Shown here: one piece after another, positions 37,498 to 46,193 of the stretch
Layout: every line of letters starts with the position of its first letter
How positions within the stretch are numbered: position 1 is the first letter of the stretch
Source of the DNA: Roseitalea sp964606055
Lineage (GTDB): Bacteria; Pseudomonadota; Alphaproteobacteria; Rhizobiales; Rhizobiaceae
Length of the DNA: 64,000 bases
NCBI GenBank assembly: GCA_964606055.1
Contig: CAZSFA010000001.1
Span: forward strand, 14,634 to 78,633
Direction of reading: 5' to 3'
The notes under the pieces: model-generated
Databases searched by the model: none
What the model was told of the DNA's origin: nothing
The model's input: only the letters and a program-made list of their open reading frames with translations
Translations under genes and position numbers: made by a program

Positions 37498-37534
37498 GAA
37501 ACTGCATTTTCTGATCTCCTCAGGAGGAGATGCC

Positions 37535-38470
37535 GTGCTCAACGAGAAGACAACCGAAGAGGTCGCGCTGGGAATCCGGCGGCGCGTCTTCGAGCATTCC
37601 ATGCGCAACAATGGCGGCTATCTCAGTCAGGCCTGTTCGGCAGCCGAACAGTTGGCGTTTCTCTACAACGAGGCCCTCAATCTGGGGCAACCGACGCTGC
37701 CCGCGATACCCGAACCCTTTGGCGGCGTGCCTTCGGCGAGCAACACGGACTATCACACGGGCGCGGGCTACAACGGACCGTTCGAGCCGCATTTCGACCG
37801 GCTGTTCATCGCTCCCGCCCACTATGCGCTGGTCGCCTATGCCACGCTCATCGAAGTCGGTCGCCTGGACCCACAGGGTCTGGAAATGTTCAACAAGGAC
37901 GGCTCATCGGTGGAGATGATCGGCGCCGAGCACTCGCCCGGCATGGAAGTTCACAACGGAACGCTCGGCATCGGCCTGTCCACCGGCGCCGGGCTTGCGT
38001 TCGGCCGCAAACGGCGCGGCGAGACCGGCAAGGTGTGTGTCTTCATGTCGGACGGCGAAGTGCAGGAAGGCCAGACGTGGGAGGCGGTTCAGGCTGCCGC
38101 GCACCATCGGATCGACAATCTGTGGGCGCTGATGGACGTCAACGATCAGCAGTGCGACGGCGCGATGGACACCGTGATGGAAGTCCGCGACATCAGGGCC
38201 AAGTTCGAGGCATTCGGCGCGGTCTGCCTGGAGATCGACGCCCACGATCTGGACGCCATGCGTCAGGCCAGGGCAACGCCGCATGAGGGACGACCGCTGA
38301 TCATCCTTGCGCGCTCCTCGCCGACCAGGGGCATGTCGTTCCTTCAGCGGCGTTTTCCGCGCCTGCATTATGTCCGCTTCAAGTCGGAGGAAGAGCGCGC
38401 CGAGATGAATGTCGCCATCGCCGCTGAGTTGGGCGTCGAACCGGTCGATTACGGCAAGGGAGGCCATTGA
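37535..38470 (+). CDS. Transketolase, N-terminal (TPP-binding) subunit
   Basis: A 311-residue half-transketolase. The TPP motif is MSDGEVQEGQTWEA followed about 20 residues later by DVNDQQCDG; GAEHSPGMEVHNGTLG precedes it. The start is the GTG at 37535 behind AGGAGG; an upstream in-frame extension crosses the promoter. Split transketolases of this kind transfer two-carbon ketol units; some act on branched pentuloses such as apulose 4-phosphate. Its partner is the next gene, one base beyond the stop. The location beside an RLP and near mtnK/mtnA suggests a modified pentulose phosphate as substrate (inference). Confidence 0.88.
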   Translation: MLNEKTTEEVALGIRRRVFEHSMRNNGGYLSQACSAAEQLAFLYNEALNLGQPTLPAIPEPFGGVPSASNTDYHTGAGYNGPFEPHFDRLFIAPAHYALVAYATLIEVGRLDPQGLEMFNKDGSSVEMIGAEHSPGMEVHNGTLGIGLSTGAGLAFGRKRRGETGKVCVFMSDGEVQEGQTWEAVQAAAHHRIDNLWALMDVNDQQCDGAMDTVMEVRDIRAKFEAFGAVCLEIDAHDLDAMRQARATPHEGRPLIILARSSPTRGMSFLQRRFPRLHYVRFKSEEERAEMNVAIAAELGVEPVDYGKGGH

Positions 38471-38471
38471 C

Positions 38472-39476
38472 GTGGCACAGATGGTCAACCGTCCCTATGC
38501 CGCCGCATTCGAGACGTTCGCGGCGGGCAACCCCGACATTGTCTGCCTATCGGCGGATCTGACGTCGTCATGCGAGATCGACGGGTTCCGCGACCGCCAT
38601 CCGGATCAGTTCGTGTCGCTGGGCATGGCCGAGCAGAACATGATGAGCTTTGCCGGCGGGCTTGGTCTGGCCGGTTTTCGGCCGTTCCTGCATTCGTTCG
38701 GGGTCTTTCTCTACCGCCGTCCCTACGACCAGCTGGTCGCATCGGTCGCCTACCCGCGGCGCAAGGTGCGCCTGATGGGCTTTTTGCCGGGCGTGACCAC
38801 ACCGGGCGGCATGACGCACCAGGCCATCGAGGATCTGGCGGTGATGCGATCGATGCCGAACATGACCATCCTCGAAACCGGCGATGCGACCGAGGTCGAA
38901 AGCATCTGCGAGGCGGCGGATTCGATCGACGGACCGGTCTACTGCCGCGTCCTGCGCGGCTCGGTGCCGCGCCTGTTCGACACGCCGATCGAGGTCGGCC
39001 GCATGCGCGAACTGGCGCTTGGCGGCGACATTCTCATCGTCACCTCCGGCATCGCCACCGAAGAGGCCCTGCGCGCACGTGATGCCCTGACCGGGGCCGG
39101 TGTCTCGGTTCGCCATCTGCACCTGAACACGATCAAGCCGTTTGACGATGGTGCGCTGCTCGATCACGTCGCATCGGTAACCAAAGGCGTGGTGGTTCTG
39201 GAAAACCATGTGACCGAAGGCGGCATCGGATCACTGGTCGCCGAGATCATGGCCGACAACGGCGTCGGCAAGCCCCTGGTGCGGCTCGGCCTCAAGGACA
39301 CCTTTGCCCATGGCGGCTCACGGCCCTACCTGATGAAGCACTATGGCCTGGATGCCTCGGCGCTGGTGGCCGGTATCGAGCGATTGCTCGGCACATCGCT
39401 CGGCATCACCGAGGCGCAACTGACGGCCGCGCGCGTTGACGCGGTGCATTCCGCCGTCAAGGCAGAGGCGCTCTAG
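38472..39476 (+). CDS. Transketolase, C-terminal (pyrimidine-binding) subunit
   Basis: A 334-residue protein with the transketolase Pyr domain (VSLGMAEQNMMSFAGGLGLAG, where the Glu activates TPP) and the C-terminal domain (ILIVTSGIATEEALRA, VVVLENHVTEGGIG). The start is GTG at 38472 behind GGGAGG; an ATG three codons later is possible. It pairs with 37535-38470 to form one enzyme. It is separated from the RLP gene by only 2 bases, so the three genes are one transcription unit. Confidence 0.9.
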   Translation: MAQMVNRPYAAAFETFAAGNPDIVCLSADLTSSCEIDGFRDRHPDQFVSLGMAEQNMMSFAGGLGLAGFRPFLHSFGVFLYRRPYDQLVASVAYPRRKVRLMGFLPGVTTPGGMTHQAIEDLAVMRSMPNMTILETGDATEVESICEAADSIDGPVYCRVLRGSVPRLFDTPIEVGRMRELALGGDILIVTSGIATEEALRARDALTGAGVSVRHLHLNTIKPFDDGALLDHVASVTKGVVVLENHVTEGGIGSLVAEIMADNGVGKPLVRLGLKDTFAHGGSRPYLMKHYGLDASALVAGIERLLGTSLGITEAQLTAARVDAVHSAVKAEAL

Positions 39477-39478
39477 GC

Positions 39479-40609
39479 GTGCGGACAGACGACCGGTTCC
39501 GCGTCAGCTATCTGATCGTTGCCGACGACGAAAAGGCGGCGCGGGCCCGCGCGGTCGGCATTGCCTATGAGCAGACCGTCGAAGTGCCAGACGATGTCGT
39601 TCCCGACGGCTTCATCCGCGATGAGATCGTCGGGCAGGTGGAGGCGATCGCGCCGCGCGACGACGGCCGATGGCATGCGGTGATCTCCTATTCGCCCGAC
39701 AGCGTCGGCACTGAAGCGGTGCAATTGCTCAACGTCATCTTCGGCAACTCGTCCATCCAGCAGGGCATCGCGGTTTCGGGCTTCGACCCCGGGGCGGTCA
39801 TCGCATCGCGGTTCTCCGGACCACGATTCGGGGTGGCGGGTTTGCGCCAGTTGACGGGCCGCGCGCGCGGCGGCCTGATTGCCCCGGTCATCAAGCCGCA
39901 AGGCTCCTCCGCGCGCACGCTGGCCGACATCGCGGCGCGCTGCGTGGCCGGCGGTGCCGATATCATCAAGGATGATCACGGACTGACCAACCAGTCCATG
40001 GCGCCCTTCGAGGATCGTCTGGCTCACGTCAGCAGTGCGGTGGCCGAGGCCAACGCCAAACACGGCCGGTCGGCGCGCCACTTCGTCAACATCAGCGGCT
40101 ACACTGGAAATCCGGTGGACGAGGCGTACCGCGCCAAGCAGGCCGGTGCGGGCGGCGTACTCATCATGCCCGGCCTTCTGGGCTACGGCCTTGCGCACCA
40201 TCTGTCTGCGGCGCCCGATTTCGATCTGCCCATCATGACACATCCCTCGTTCACCGGTTCGTTCGTCCTGACCCCGGACAACGGCATGAGCCACGCCATG
40301 ATGTACGGCACGTTGCAGCGTCTGATCGGCTCGGACATATCCGTTTTCCCCAATGTCGGCGGCCGGTTCGGCTTCTCGCGCGGGGCCTGCTTGTCGATCG
40401 CCGAAGCCTGCCGGGACCCTGCCGGGCCGGGCCGGCCGATGATGCCCTCGCCGGGCGGCGGTATGAGCGTCGAGCGCGCCGGCGACATGGTGGAGATGTA
40501 TGGCGAGGACGTCGTCTACCTGCTGGGCGGCAGCCTGCTGCGCGCCGGGGACGCGATTGGTGACGCGGTCCGCGCGATGCGCGATGCGGTCGACGCCGGA
40601 CTGGCGTGA
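39479..40609 (+). CDS. RuBisCO-like protein (RLP, form IV)
   Basis: A 376-residue member of the RuBisCO large-subunit superfamily. Lys139 (VIKPQGSS) corresponds to RuBisCO Lys175, and Lys164-Asp-Asp (IIKDDHGL) to the carbamylated metal site, but Glu204 is replaced by His. RuBisCO Lys177 is Gln (KPQ) and the flexible loop reads FPNVGGRFGFS without the carboxylase Lys334. It is therefore not a CO2-fixing enzyme. Known RLPs enolise or isomerise methylthioribulose-1-P and diketo analogues, or decarboxylate apionate-derived phosphates. With mtnK and mtnA nearby, a 5-substituted ribulose-1-phosphate is a good candidate substrate. The start is GTG, 2 bases after the transketolase stop. Confidence 0.88.
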   Translation: MRTDDRFRVSYLIVADDEKAARARAVGIAYEQTVEVPDDVVPDGFIRDEIVGQVEAIAPRDDGRWHAVISYSPDSVGTEAVQLLNVIFGNSSIQQGIAVSGFDPGAVIASRFSGPRFGVAGLRQLTGRARGGLIAPVIKPQGSSARTLADIAARCVAGGADIIKDDHGLTNQSMAPFEDRLAHVSSAVAEANAKHGRSARHFVNISGYTGNPVDEAYRAKQAGAGGVLIMPGLLGYGLAHHLSAAPDFDLPIMTHPSFTGSFVLTPDNGMSHAMMYGTLQRLIGSDISVFPNVGGRFGFSRGACLSIAEACRDPAGPGRPMMPSPGGGMSVERAGDMVEMYGEDVVYLLGGSLLRAGDAIGDAVRAMRDAVDAGLA

Positions 40610-41059
40610 TCACCCGTCAAAGACGACACCTGTCCGCAGGATGAAGCAACCGAACGGACGGCCTTCCGAACACGACACCACGGCAAACGCCTTGCGCGCA
40701 TGTGCGTAGAACGCCTGGCGCTCGATGCTCTTCAGCGCCGCTCCATCGGGCGCGACACGCGACAACACATCGAAGACCTCGGCATGGACGGGCTCGACCT
40801 GATCGGGCGCGTTGTCGACCTCCATGCGCAGCGCGCCATAGTCGGCAAAGCTGTCGATCGGCATCAGTTGTGTGATCAGCGAAACCACCTCGGCCGCCGA
40901 CATGCCCGGCATGGTAATGACATCGGGCATGACACAGTGCGCCGCCGTCGCCGCTGACGGGTAATTGCGGTCGGCGATCACCAGTTCATCGCCATGCCCG
41001 AGCCGGATCAGGCAATCCATCAGTTCGGGCGTCACGCGATGGTCGATGCCTTTGAGCAT
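40610..41059 (-). CDS. RbsD/FucU family sugar mutarotase
   Basis: A 149-residue protein beginning MLKGIDHRVTPELMDCL, then RLGHGDELVIADRNYP with the catalytic His22. This is the FucU/RbsD fold, which speeds conversion between ring forms of ribose or fucose after import. It is the last gene of the minus-strand ABC operon (ATPase, permease, binding protein, mutarotase) and ends next to the convergent RLP gene. The mutarotase supports the view that the transported solute is a free aldopentose or deoxy sugar feeding mtnK. Confidence 0.9.
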   Translation of the reverse strand: MLKGIDHRVTPELMDCLIRLGHGDELVIADRNYPSAATAAHCVMPDVITMPGMSAAEVVSLITQLMPIDSFADYGALRMEVDNAPDQVEPVHAEVFDVLSRVAPDGAALKSIERQAFYAHARKAFAVVSCSEGRPFGCFILRTGVVFDG

Positions 41060-41071
41060 GGGCCTGTCCTT

Positions 41072-41110
41072 TCAGAAAATGAAAAGGGCCGCGGGGAAGC
41101 CGCGACCCTT
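41072..41110 (-). terminator. Stem-loop with T-rich tail between binding-protein and mutarotase genes
   Basis: Bases 41084-41094 pair with 41100-41110 (11 positions, one mismatch) around a 5-base loop. On the minus strand the hairpin is followed by TTTTCATTTTC. It may act as a partial terminator that lowers mutarotase expression relative to the binding protein. Confidence 0.6.
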
Positions 41111-41127
41111 CAGATCGATTGCGGCGA

Positions 41128-42177
41128 TCAGCGCGGAGGCAGCGGCATCCAGTCCGTCATCGCCACATCGGCATGGGCGAACTGCGGCAGCTTGGCCGAC
41201 AGACTCTCCATGTTGGTGATGTCGTTTTCGTTGAGGAAGCTCTGCGTGATCAGCGTCGGCGGCACGATCACCTGTGCGCCCGGATCCTCGCCTGCGAGCA
41301 TCATCGCCAGCGCCCTGACCGAGACCTCACCGACCACGGCCGGATTGGTCGCAACCGTCGCCTTCCACGCGCTGCCCGGCTCGCGCATCAGCGCGATGTC
41401 GGCCGTCGATACGTCAGCCGAGTAGATCGACACATCGCCGGACATGCCCGCCTCGTCGACCGCGATCTTCACGCCCTTTGCGAACTCGTTGTAGGGCGCA
41501 AAGAAGACCGAGATGGTCGGATTGGCCTGAAGCACGGCGCGTGCCTGGTTGGCGTTGGAGTTGGCGATCGGATTGTCGAGCGTGCCCATCTGGGCCTTTT
41601 CGACGATGTCCGGATTGGCTTCCTTCAACTCTTCCCACGCCACATGGCGGCGATCGAGCGGCGCGATGCCCGGCACATAGACGTAGCCCGCATCGAACGC
41701 ATTGCCGTTGTCCTCGACGGCCTGCTCCAGCGCCAGCTTGCCGAGCAGATAGTCCGACTGCTCGATCTGCGGGATCGCTTCGTTTTCGACATTGACGTCG
41801 AACGCGACCACCCTGATGCCGGCGTCCACGGCACGCTGCGCGGCATCCTTGATGGACTCGGTCAGGCCGTGCTGGATGACGATGCCGTCAACGCCCAGCG
41901 CGATTGCCTGATCGACCATGTCGGACTGGAGCGCGGCGTCCTGACGGCTGTCGAAGACACGCAGGTCCACGCCCAGCGCTTCTGCCTGTGCTTCCACGCC
42001 CGAAAGATAGGCCTGGAAGAAGTCTCCGGTCGACAGATAGCGCACCAGCGCAATCCTGACCTCGGACGCATTGTCGAACGGGGCGGGCATGGTTTGTGCG
42101 GCGGATACGCCGATGCCGGAGGCAAGAGCGGTCGCGCCGGCGATCATTGCCAGTGCTGTTCTACGGAGTATGGTCAT
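41128..42177 (-). CDS. Sugar ABC transporter substrate-binding protein (ribose/LacI-type)
   Basis: A 349-residue periplasmic protein with a signal peptide (RRTALAMIAGATALASG, cleavage near residue 27, VSA/AQT) and the type I periplasmic-binding fold (IALVRYLSTGDFFQAYLSG, VDGIVIQHG, VVAFDVNV). It is cut off from the permease upstream by 40 bases and from the mutarotase downstream by a hairpin. The ligand is probably the pentose phosphorylated by MtnK. Most ribose-type operons place the binding-protein gene similarly. Confidence 0.9.
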   Translation of the reverse strand: MTILRRTALAMIAGATALASGIGVSAAQTMPAPFDNASEVRIALVRYLSTGDFFQAYLSGVEAQAEALGVDLRVFDSRQDAALQSDMVDQAIALGVDGIVIQHGLTESIKDAAQRAVDAGIRVVAFDVNVENEAIPQIEQSDYLLGKLALEQAVEDNGNAFDAGYVYVPGIAPLDRRHVAWEELKEANPDIVEKAQMGTLDNPIANSNANQARAVLQANPTISVFFAPYNEFAKGVKIAVDEAGMSGDVSIYSADVSTADIALMREPGSAWKATVATNPAVVGEVSVRALAMMLAGEDPGAQVIVPPTLITQSFLNENDITNMESLSAKLPQFAHADVAMTDWMPLPPR

Positions 42178-42217
42178 GCATGTATCCTCCCTTGCATGAT
42201 GACGTCGTCATGTCGTT

Positions 42218-43276
42218 TCAGTGATTGCCGGCCCGGCGGGACGACAAGGAGAAGGTGAAGACAAGCGCGATGACGAGCACCGCGCCCTTGATGAAATCCT
42301 GGGTGTAGTAGGGGGCGTTCATCATCGTCAGCCCCTGCAGCAAGATGCCGACGAACAAGGCGCCCATGGCGGTGCCGAACGCATTCGGCTTGGCCGCGCC
42401 CAGAACCGCATAGCCGATCAAGGCGGCAGCCACCGCGTCCAGGAGAAGGTTCGTGCCCGACGCGATGTCGCCGCGGCCAAGCCGCGCGGCGAGCAGGATG
42501 CCGCCGACCGAGGCCAGGACACCCGAGATCATGTAGGCGTAGATCTTGTAGCGATCGACATTGGTGCCGGTCAGCGAAGCGGCGCGCTCGTTGGAACCGA
42601 TGGCATACATCAAACGGCCATGGCGCGTGAGTTCGAGAAAGGCCCACACGACGACGCCGATGACGATCAGGAAGACGACCGAGATCGGGATGAGGTTCTC
42701 CAAAAAGAAGTCGAACCGGTGGCGGCCCATCGACAGGAAGAAGGGCGAGAAGGTCCCGTTGGCCGTTTCGCCGCTCGGCAGCGTCATGCCGGTCGAAATC
42801 GAGCGGCCTTCGGTCGGAATACGTTGCAGCCCGACCAGCAGAAACATCATGCCGAGCGTTGCCAGAAGGTCGGGCACCTTGAAGCGGACGATCAGCACAC
42901 CGTTCACAAAGCCGATGAACGCGCCCAGCAGCAGGCACGCGACGACCGCGACGAACGCCGACTGCTCCATGACGACCATGACATAGGCGGCCAGCATCAT
43001 CGACGATGTCGCAACCGAGCCGATCGACAGATCGAACCCGCCGACGACGAGCGTGCACGTCACCCCGAGCGCCAGAATCCCGGTGATCGCCACGGACTGG
43101 AAGATGAAGACGGCCGATCGCGGCCCGGCGAACCCGTCGGCAAACACCGAAAAGAAAATGACCAGCCCGACCAGCAGCGCCAGAAAACCGTAACGAATGG
43201 CCAGATCGATCAGTACGGTGCCGCGCAGTTCCGGGCGCTGGGTGGACGGTCCGGTGGTGTCCAGTTCGGTGCTCAT
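42218..43276 (-). CDS. Sugar ABC transporter permease (RbsC type)
   Basis: A 352-residue inner-membrane protein with the branched-chain/ribose permease fold. VVGGFDLSIGSVATSSMMLAA, VPDLLATLGMMFLLVGLQRI and YAIGSNERAASLTGTNVDRYK match the RbsC family. It overlaps the ATPase gene by ATGA. Only one permease gene is present in this operon, so it probably works as a homodimer. The N-terminal 20 residues are hydrophilic and cytoplasmic. Confidence 0.92.
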   Translation of the reverse strand: MSTELDTTGPSTQRPELRGTVLIDLAIRYGFLALLVGLVIFFSVFADGFAGPRSAVFIFQSVAITGILALGVTCTLVVGGFDLSIGSVATSSMMLAAYVMVVMEQSAFVAVVACLLLGAFIGFVNGVLIVRFKVPDLLATLGMMFLLVGLQRIPTEGRSISTGMTLPSGETANGTFSPFFLSMGRHRFDFFLENLIPISVVFLIVIGVVVWAFLELTRHGRLMYAIGSNERAASLTGTNVDRYKIYAYMISGVLASVGGILLAARLGRGDIASGTNLLLDAVAAALIGYAVLGAAKPNAFGTAMGALFVGILLQGLTMMNAPYYTQDFIKGAVLVIALVFTFSLSSRRAGNH

Positions 43277-44793
43277 GCCGCGCGGCTTTCCATGGCAGGG
43301 GATGCATTGCCCGTGACCGCCGAAAGAACGGCGTTCAGGTCGATGTCACGATTGACGAACTCGGCAACGATCGCGTGATCGTGCATGACAACGATCCGGT
43401 CGCCAATCTCCAGCGCCTCGTCGAGTTCGGCAACGAAGACGAGCGTCGCGCGGTCCTTTGCGGTCGCGCGAACCTTTGCGCCGATGTCGCGGCGCGACTG
43501 GATGTCCACGCCCTGGAACGGCTCATCCAGAAGCAGGAGCCGGCAATGCTGCGACAACCAACGCGCGAGCATGACCTTTTGCTGGTTGCCACCCGACAGC
43601 GTGTTCATGTCGTCGCCTTCGGTTCGGCACACGATCGCCAGCGCATCGATGAGGTCGCGGGCGGAGGCACGTTCGGCACGTTGGTGCATGAACCCGACCG
43701 ACGAGAAACGCTTGAGAAACGGCAGCGACATGTTTCGTGCTACGCTGAAGTCGGCGACGACCCCGTTGTCGGTGCGGTCCTTGGCCGACATGAACACGCC
43801 CTCGCCGATCGCCCGGCGCGGGCTGTCCGGCGCATAGGGCCGCCCGGCCAGCGTCATGTCCCCGCCATGGGGCTTCGACAGCCCAAACACGGTCTGGGCG
43901 AGCGCCGTCTTTCCGCTGCCCAGAAGACCGGTCACGACAACGACCTCGTTTTCGCTGAGCGTCAGGTCGATCGGGCACGCACCGTCGCGCAACCGTAGCC
44001 CATTGAGCCGCAGCACCGGCTCGCCGGGCTCGGGAACCGCAATGGTGATGCCGCCGACCGTGTGCCCGAGCATGGCATTGACCGCGCCTTCATAATCGAG
44101 GTGCTGTCCCTCAAAGACACCGGAGATTTCGCCATCGCGCATCGACACGATGCGGTCGGCAATGCGCCGGATGTCGGACATGCGGTGCGAGATATAGAGG
44201 ATCGCCACGCCGCGCCGCTTGAGCGTCTCGACAAGCTGGAACAGGCGCTCGGCCTCCGACGCCGAAAGCGACGAAGTCGGCTCGTCGAGGATCATCAGCG
44301 ACGGCTGGTGGCTCATCGCGCGGGCAATGGCGATCAACTGCCTGTCGGCGACGCCAAGCTCGGATACCGGTGTGCGGACATTGAGGTGAAGGTCCATGGC
44401 TTCGGCGATCTTGCGCGCCTCGTCGAACAGACGGCCGCGCTTGAGAAGGAAACCGTAGCCGGGCTCGGCCAACCGATCGATCATCAGGTTCGACGCCACG
44501 TCGAGATCGGGAATGACGCCATCGTTGATGTGCTGGTGCACCGTCACGACACCATGACGCATGGCGTCCGCGGGCGCTTCGGCCGTGAACGGTTTGCCGG
44601 CCAGCGTCACCGAACCGCCATCGCGCCGATGCACGCCAGACAGGATCTTCACCAGTGTCGACTTGCCCGCGCCATTGGCGCCCATCAGCGCGGTGACCTC
44701 TCCGCCGTTCAGCGTAAGGGACAGATTGCGCAGCACACGATTGTGTCCAAACGCTTTTTCCAACCCTTCGATGCGGCAAAGCGGCTCGGCCAT
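43273..44793 (-). CDS. Sugar ABC transporter ATP-binding protein, tandem domains (RbsA type)
   Basis: A 506-residue fused ATPase. Domain 1 has Walker A GANGAGKST (about residue 38), the sugar-type signature VADRQLIAIARAM and Walker B LMILDEPTSSLS. Domain 2 has GLLGSGKTA, LSGGNQQKVMLARW and LLLDEPFQGVD. The ATG at 44793 follows a GGAGGAGAG site. It is the first gene of the four-gene minus-strand operon and is divergent from mtnK across a 134-bp region carrying two TGAC-type boxes. Confidence 0.92.
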   Translation of the reverse strand: MAEPLCRIEGLEKAFGHNRVLRNLSLTLNGGEVTALMGANGAGKSTLVKILSGVHRRDGGSVTLAGKPFTAEAPADAMRHGVVTVHQHINDGVIPDLDVASNLMIDRLAEPGYGFLLKRGRLFDEARKIAEAMDLHLNVRTPVSELGVADRQLIAIARAMSHQPSLMILDEPTSSLSASEAERLFQLVETLKRRGVAILYISHRMSDIRRIADRIVSMRDGEISGVFEGQHLDYEGAVNAMLGHTVGGITIAVPEPGEPVLRLNGLRLRDGACPIDLTLSENEVVVVTGLLGSGKTALAQTVFGLSKPHGGDMTLAGRPYAPDSPRRAIGEGVFMSAKDRTDNGVVADFSVARNMSLPFLKRFSSVGFMHQRAERASARDLIDALAIVCRTEGDDMNTLSGGNQQKVMLARWLSQHCRLLLLDEPFQGVDIQSRRDIGAKVRATAKDRATLVFVAELDEALEIGDRIVVMHDHAIVAEFVNRDIDLNAVLSAVTGNASPAMESRAA

Positions 44794-44825
44794 CTCTCCT
44801 CCAAGCCCAAACTCAACAGTGCATC

Positions 44826-44856
44826 TGACAAAAGTCAAGCCATATTGACAAATGCC
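44826..44856. promoter_or_regulatory. TGAC-N4-GTCA box and TTGACAAATG element between the ABC operon and mtnK
   Basis: TGACAAAAGTCA at 44826-44837 is a perfect inverted repeat of TGAC and GTCA arms; its complement TGACTTTTGTCA recurs exactly at 48293-48304. A second element, TTGACAAATGCC, lies at 44845-44856 and could serve as a -35 box for mtnK. The position between two divergent operons and the proximity of a SorC regulator gene make this a likely SorC operator pair. Confidence 0.6.
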
Positions 44857-44927
44857 GGAATGCGTTTCTACCATGCCGCAGATCGGGAGTGAGCCGGGCC
44901 GCCGAGCCCGTCGATGGGAGGAACAGA

Positions 44928-46193
44928 GTGTCGGACTATGAACCTCTGTCGCAGGAAACGCTGCCGCTGCGTCTGGGCTCGCTGGATGCCCTGAAGGACA
45001 AGGTGGGCGCGGATCACACGTCGTGGACCGTTCAGGAAGTCGGCGACGGCAACCTGAACCTGGTTTTCATCGTCGAGGGCGATGCCGGGTCGGTCATCGT
45101 CAAGCAGGCGCTGCCCTATGTGCGCCTTGTCGGTGAGTCCTGGCCGCTGCAGCTCAAACGCGCCTTCTTCGAGTACCACGCCTTGAAGCGTCAGGCCGAA
45201 CGCGATCCCGGTTCGGTGCCGGCGCTGTTGCATTTCGACGAGACGCAGGCGCTGATCGTCATGGAGCGCCTTCATCCCCACATCATCATGCGCCACCACA
45301 TGATGGCGGGCCAGACCGTCGCGGGCCTGGGAGAGACGATGGGCCGGTTCTGTGCCCGCACCGCGTTTCGCGGATCGGACCTTTCCATGAGCGCGGCCGA
45401 CAAGAAGGCCGATGTGGCGCTCTTCGCCGACAATGTCGAACTGTGCGACATCACCGAGAATCTGGTCTTCACCGACCCCTACTTCGACGCGGAGATGAAC
45501 CGGCACACGACCCCGCAGCTCGATGGCGTCGTCGCCGAACTGCGCGCCGATTACCTGCTCAAGATCGAGGCACAGCACCTCAAGCGCGCGTTCACGGCCA
45601 AGTCAGAGACGCTGTGCCATGGCGATCTGCACGCCGGCTCCATCATGGCAACGCCCGATGAACCGCGGATCATCGATCCGGAGTTTGCCTTTTACGGGCC
45701 GTTCGGCTTCGACATCGGCATGCTGATCGGCAACTACCTGATCGCGCACCAGGCAGCGCCCGCCCACATCAGCGACACTGCCGCCTGCAACGCCTACCAG
45801 GACTGGATCCTGCAGCAGACGCAGGACACCTGGGCCTGCTTCTGCGAGGAGTTCGCCATGCTGTGGCGCACCGAGCGCACCGGCATCTTGTATGCGCGTA
45901 CGCTGTATGAGGATCAGGGGCAGCACGAAGCGGCGGAGATGGCGCTCGAGCAGCTGCTGGCCGAAATCCTTGAAGACCTGATCGGGTTCGCCGGTGTCGA
46001 GATGCATCGCCGCATTCTCGGGCTGGCACACGTGGCCGAACTGGACACGATCGAAGACGTCGACCTGCGCGCCAAACACGAGGAGCGTTGCCTGCGCCTG
46101 GGCCGTGCACTTGTGCTGAACCGCAAGAGCCTTGGCGGCATGGACCGCGTCATCGCCATGGCGAAGCAGGTCGCAACGGGAGGAACGGCATGA
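44928..46193 (+). CDS. mtnK: S-methyl-5-thioribose kinase family protein
   Basis: A 421-residue kinase with the MtnK signatures: GDGNLNLVFIV (nucleotide loop, about residue 41), CHGDLHAGSI with the catalytic Asp233, and IDPEFAFYGPFGFDIG with the metal-binding Asp250. The family phosphorylates the C1 hydroxyl of 5-methylthioribose, and relatives do the same to 5-deoxyribose. The start is the GTG at 44928 behind GGGAGG. It overlaps mtnA by ATGA. The adjacent importer and mutarotase genes suggest that the sugar is taken up rather than made internally. Confidence 0.9.
   Translation: MSDYEPLSQETLPLRLGSLDALKDKVGADHTSWTVQEVGDGNLNLVFIVEGDAGSVIVKQALPYVRLVGESWPLQLKRAFFEYHALKRQAERDPGSVPALLHFDETQALIVMERLHPHIIMRHHMMAGQTVAGLGETMGRFCARTAFRGSDLSMSAADKKADVALFADNVELCDITENLVFTDPYFDAEMNRHTTPQLDGVVAELRADYLLKIEAQHLKRAFTAKSETLCHGDLHAGSIMATPDEPRIIDPEFAFYGPFGFDIGMLIGNYLIAHQAAPAHISDTAACNAYQDWILQQTQDTWACFCEEFAMLWRTERTGILYARTLYEDQGQHEAAEMALEQLLAEILEDLIGFAGVEMHRRILGLAHVAELDTIEDVDLRAKHEERCLRLGRALVLNRKSLGGMDRVIAMAKQVATGGTA

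Noticed and set aside
39479..40609. True RuBisCO (carbon fixation)
   Set aside because: The loop-6 lysine, Lys177 and the metal-site Glu are replaced, the protein is shorter than a large subunit, and there is no small subunit or phosphoribulokinase gene nearby.
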